Assembly (NCBI GenBank): GCA_021773275.1
Contig: JAJFKJ010000005.1
Coordinates: 1-63,671, forward strand
Reading direction: 5' to 3'
DNA: 63,671 nt
Source of the DNA: Gammaproteobacteria bacterium
Lineage (GTDB): Bacteria; Pseudomonadota; Gammaproteobacteria; JABCZS01
Shown: positions 63,644-63,671 of the stretch, piece after piece
Numbering within the stretch: the stretch's first letter is position 1
Layout: every line of letters begins with the position of its first letter
The notes under the pieces: model-generated
Seen by the model: only the letters and a program-made list of their open reading frames with translations
Database searches by the model: none
What the model was told of the DNA's origin: nothing
Made by a program: the position numbers and the translations under genes

Positions 63644-63671
63644 TATCAGAGCCCAGAGCGTAAGCGATGGG
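63644..63671. repeat. REP-like element, copy 2 (cut by the window end)
   Basis: These 28 bases are the exact reverse complement of 55154-55181. As with copy 1, the element begins within ten bases of the stop codon of an unknown, effector-like gene. Confidence 0.75.

Overview
The window looks like a chromosomal segment of a gammaproteobacterium, probably a host-associated or intracellular member of the Legionellales (Legionella, Coxiella, Aquicella or Berkiella relatives). This is inferred from the gene blocks (aspS-yebC-ruvC-ruvA-ruvB-tolQRAB-pal-cpoB-queE, hda next to a DUF2066 gene and divergent from purMN, dcd/mrp/metG/rsxAB), a moderately AT-rich composition, and several unrecognised, effector-like or repeat-containing genes. 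The genus is not established.

Left part, 1 to about 30,490: an integrated conjugative element. A tyrosine integrase and an excisionase-like gene lie next to the 3' end of a tRNA-Lys(UUU) gene, which is the probable integration site. Leftward from there come a RepA-like hexameric ATPase, a dense array of TGCACAGT boxes, a lambda-Q-like antiterminator, an intrinsic terminator, a small element-associated gene, two very large uncharacterised proteins, two small HTH regulators, and an F-type conjugation operon (traA-L-E-K-B-V-C, trbI, trhF-like peptidase, traW, a cargo gene, traU, trbC, traF, traH, traG). The operon ends with a small membrane protein in the entry-exclusion position and a KAP-type P-loop NTPase. 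TraN, TraD and the relaxase TraI are not in the window, and no left attachment site was found, so the element either extends left of the window or is incomplete. The far left holds a degenerate array of paired unknown/TPR-like genes, a DUF4209 gene cut off by an IS3-family element, and the start of that element's orfA.

Middle part, 30,490 to 53,100: core chromosome. After the tRNA comes an unknown protein with a possible NUDT9-like Nudix domain. Then come queE and the complete Tol-Pal block, the Holliday-junction genes ruvABC (with a DUF1640 gene and a divergent arsC inserted), yebC, aspS, acyP, a YihY-type membrane protein, wrbA, a four-gene hvfABCD/bufferin locus for a modified copper-binding peptide, hda, a DUF2066 gene, purM, purN, a YgjP-type metallohydrolase and dcd.

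Right part, 53,100 to the end: core genes (mrp, metG, rsxA, rsxB) interleaved with variable loci. These are a tandem pair of paralogous membrane proteins that share a 120-nt identical block, an orphan RelB-type antitoxin, a Sel1-repeat protein, MITE-like and REP-like elements, and a 591-residue protein with a low-complexity Ala/Pro/Glu tail behind a near-perfect sigma-70 promoter.

The most interesting signal is the order Q-like gene, candidate promoter, terminator, operon at 27,660 to 26,650. It copies the late-gene switch of lambdoid phages but sits in front of conjugation genes. The iteron-like array and the 25-bp perfect inverted repeat beside it may belong to the same control or replication module.
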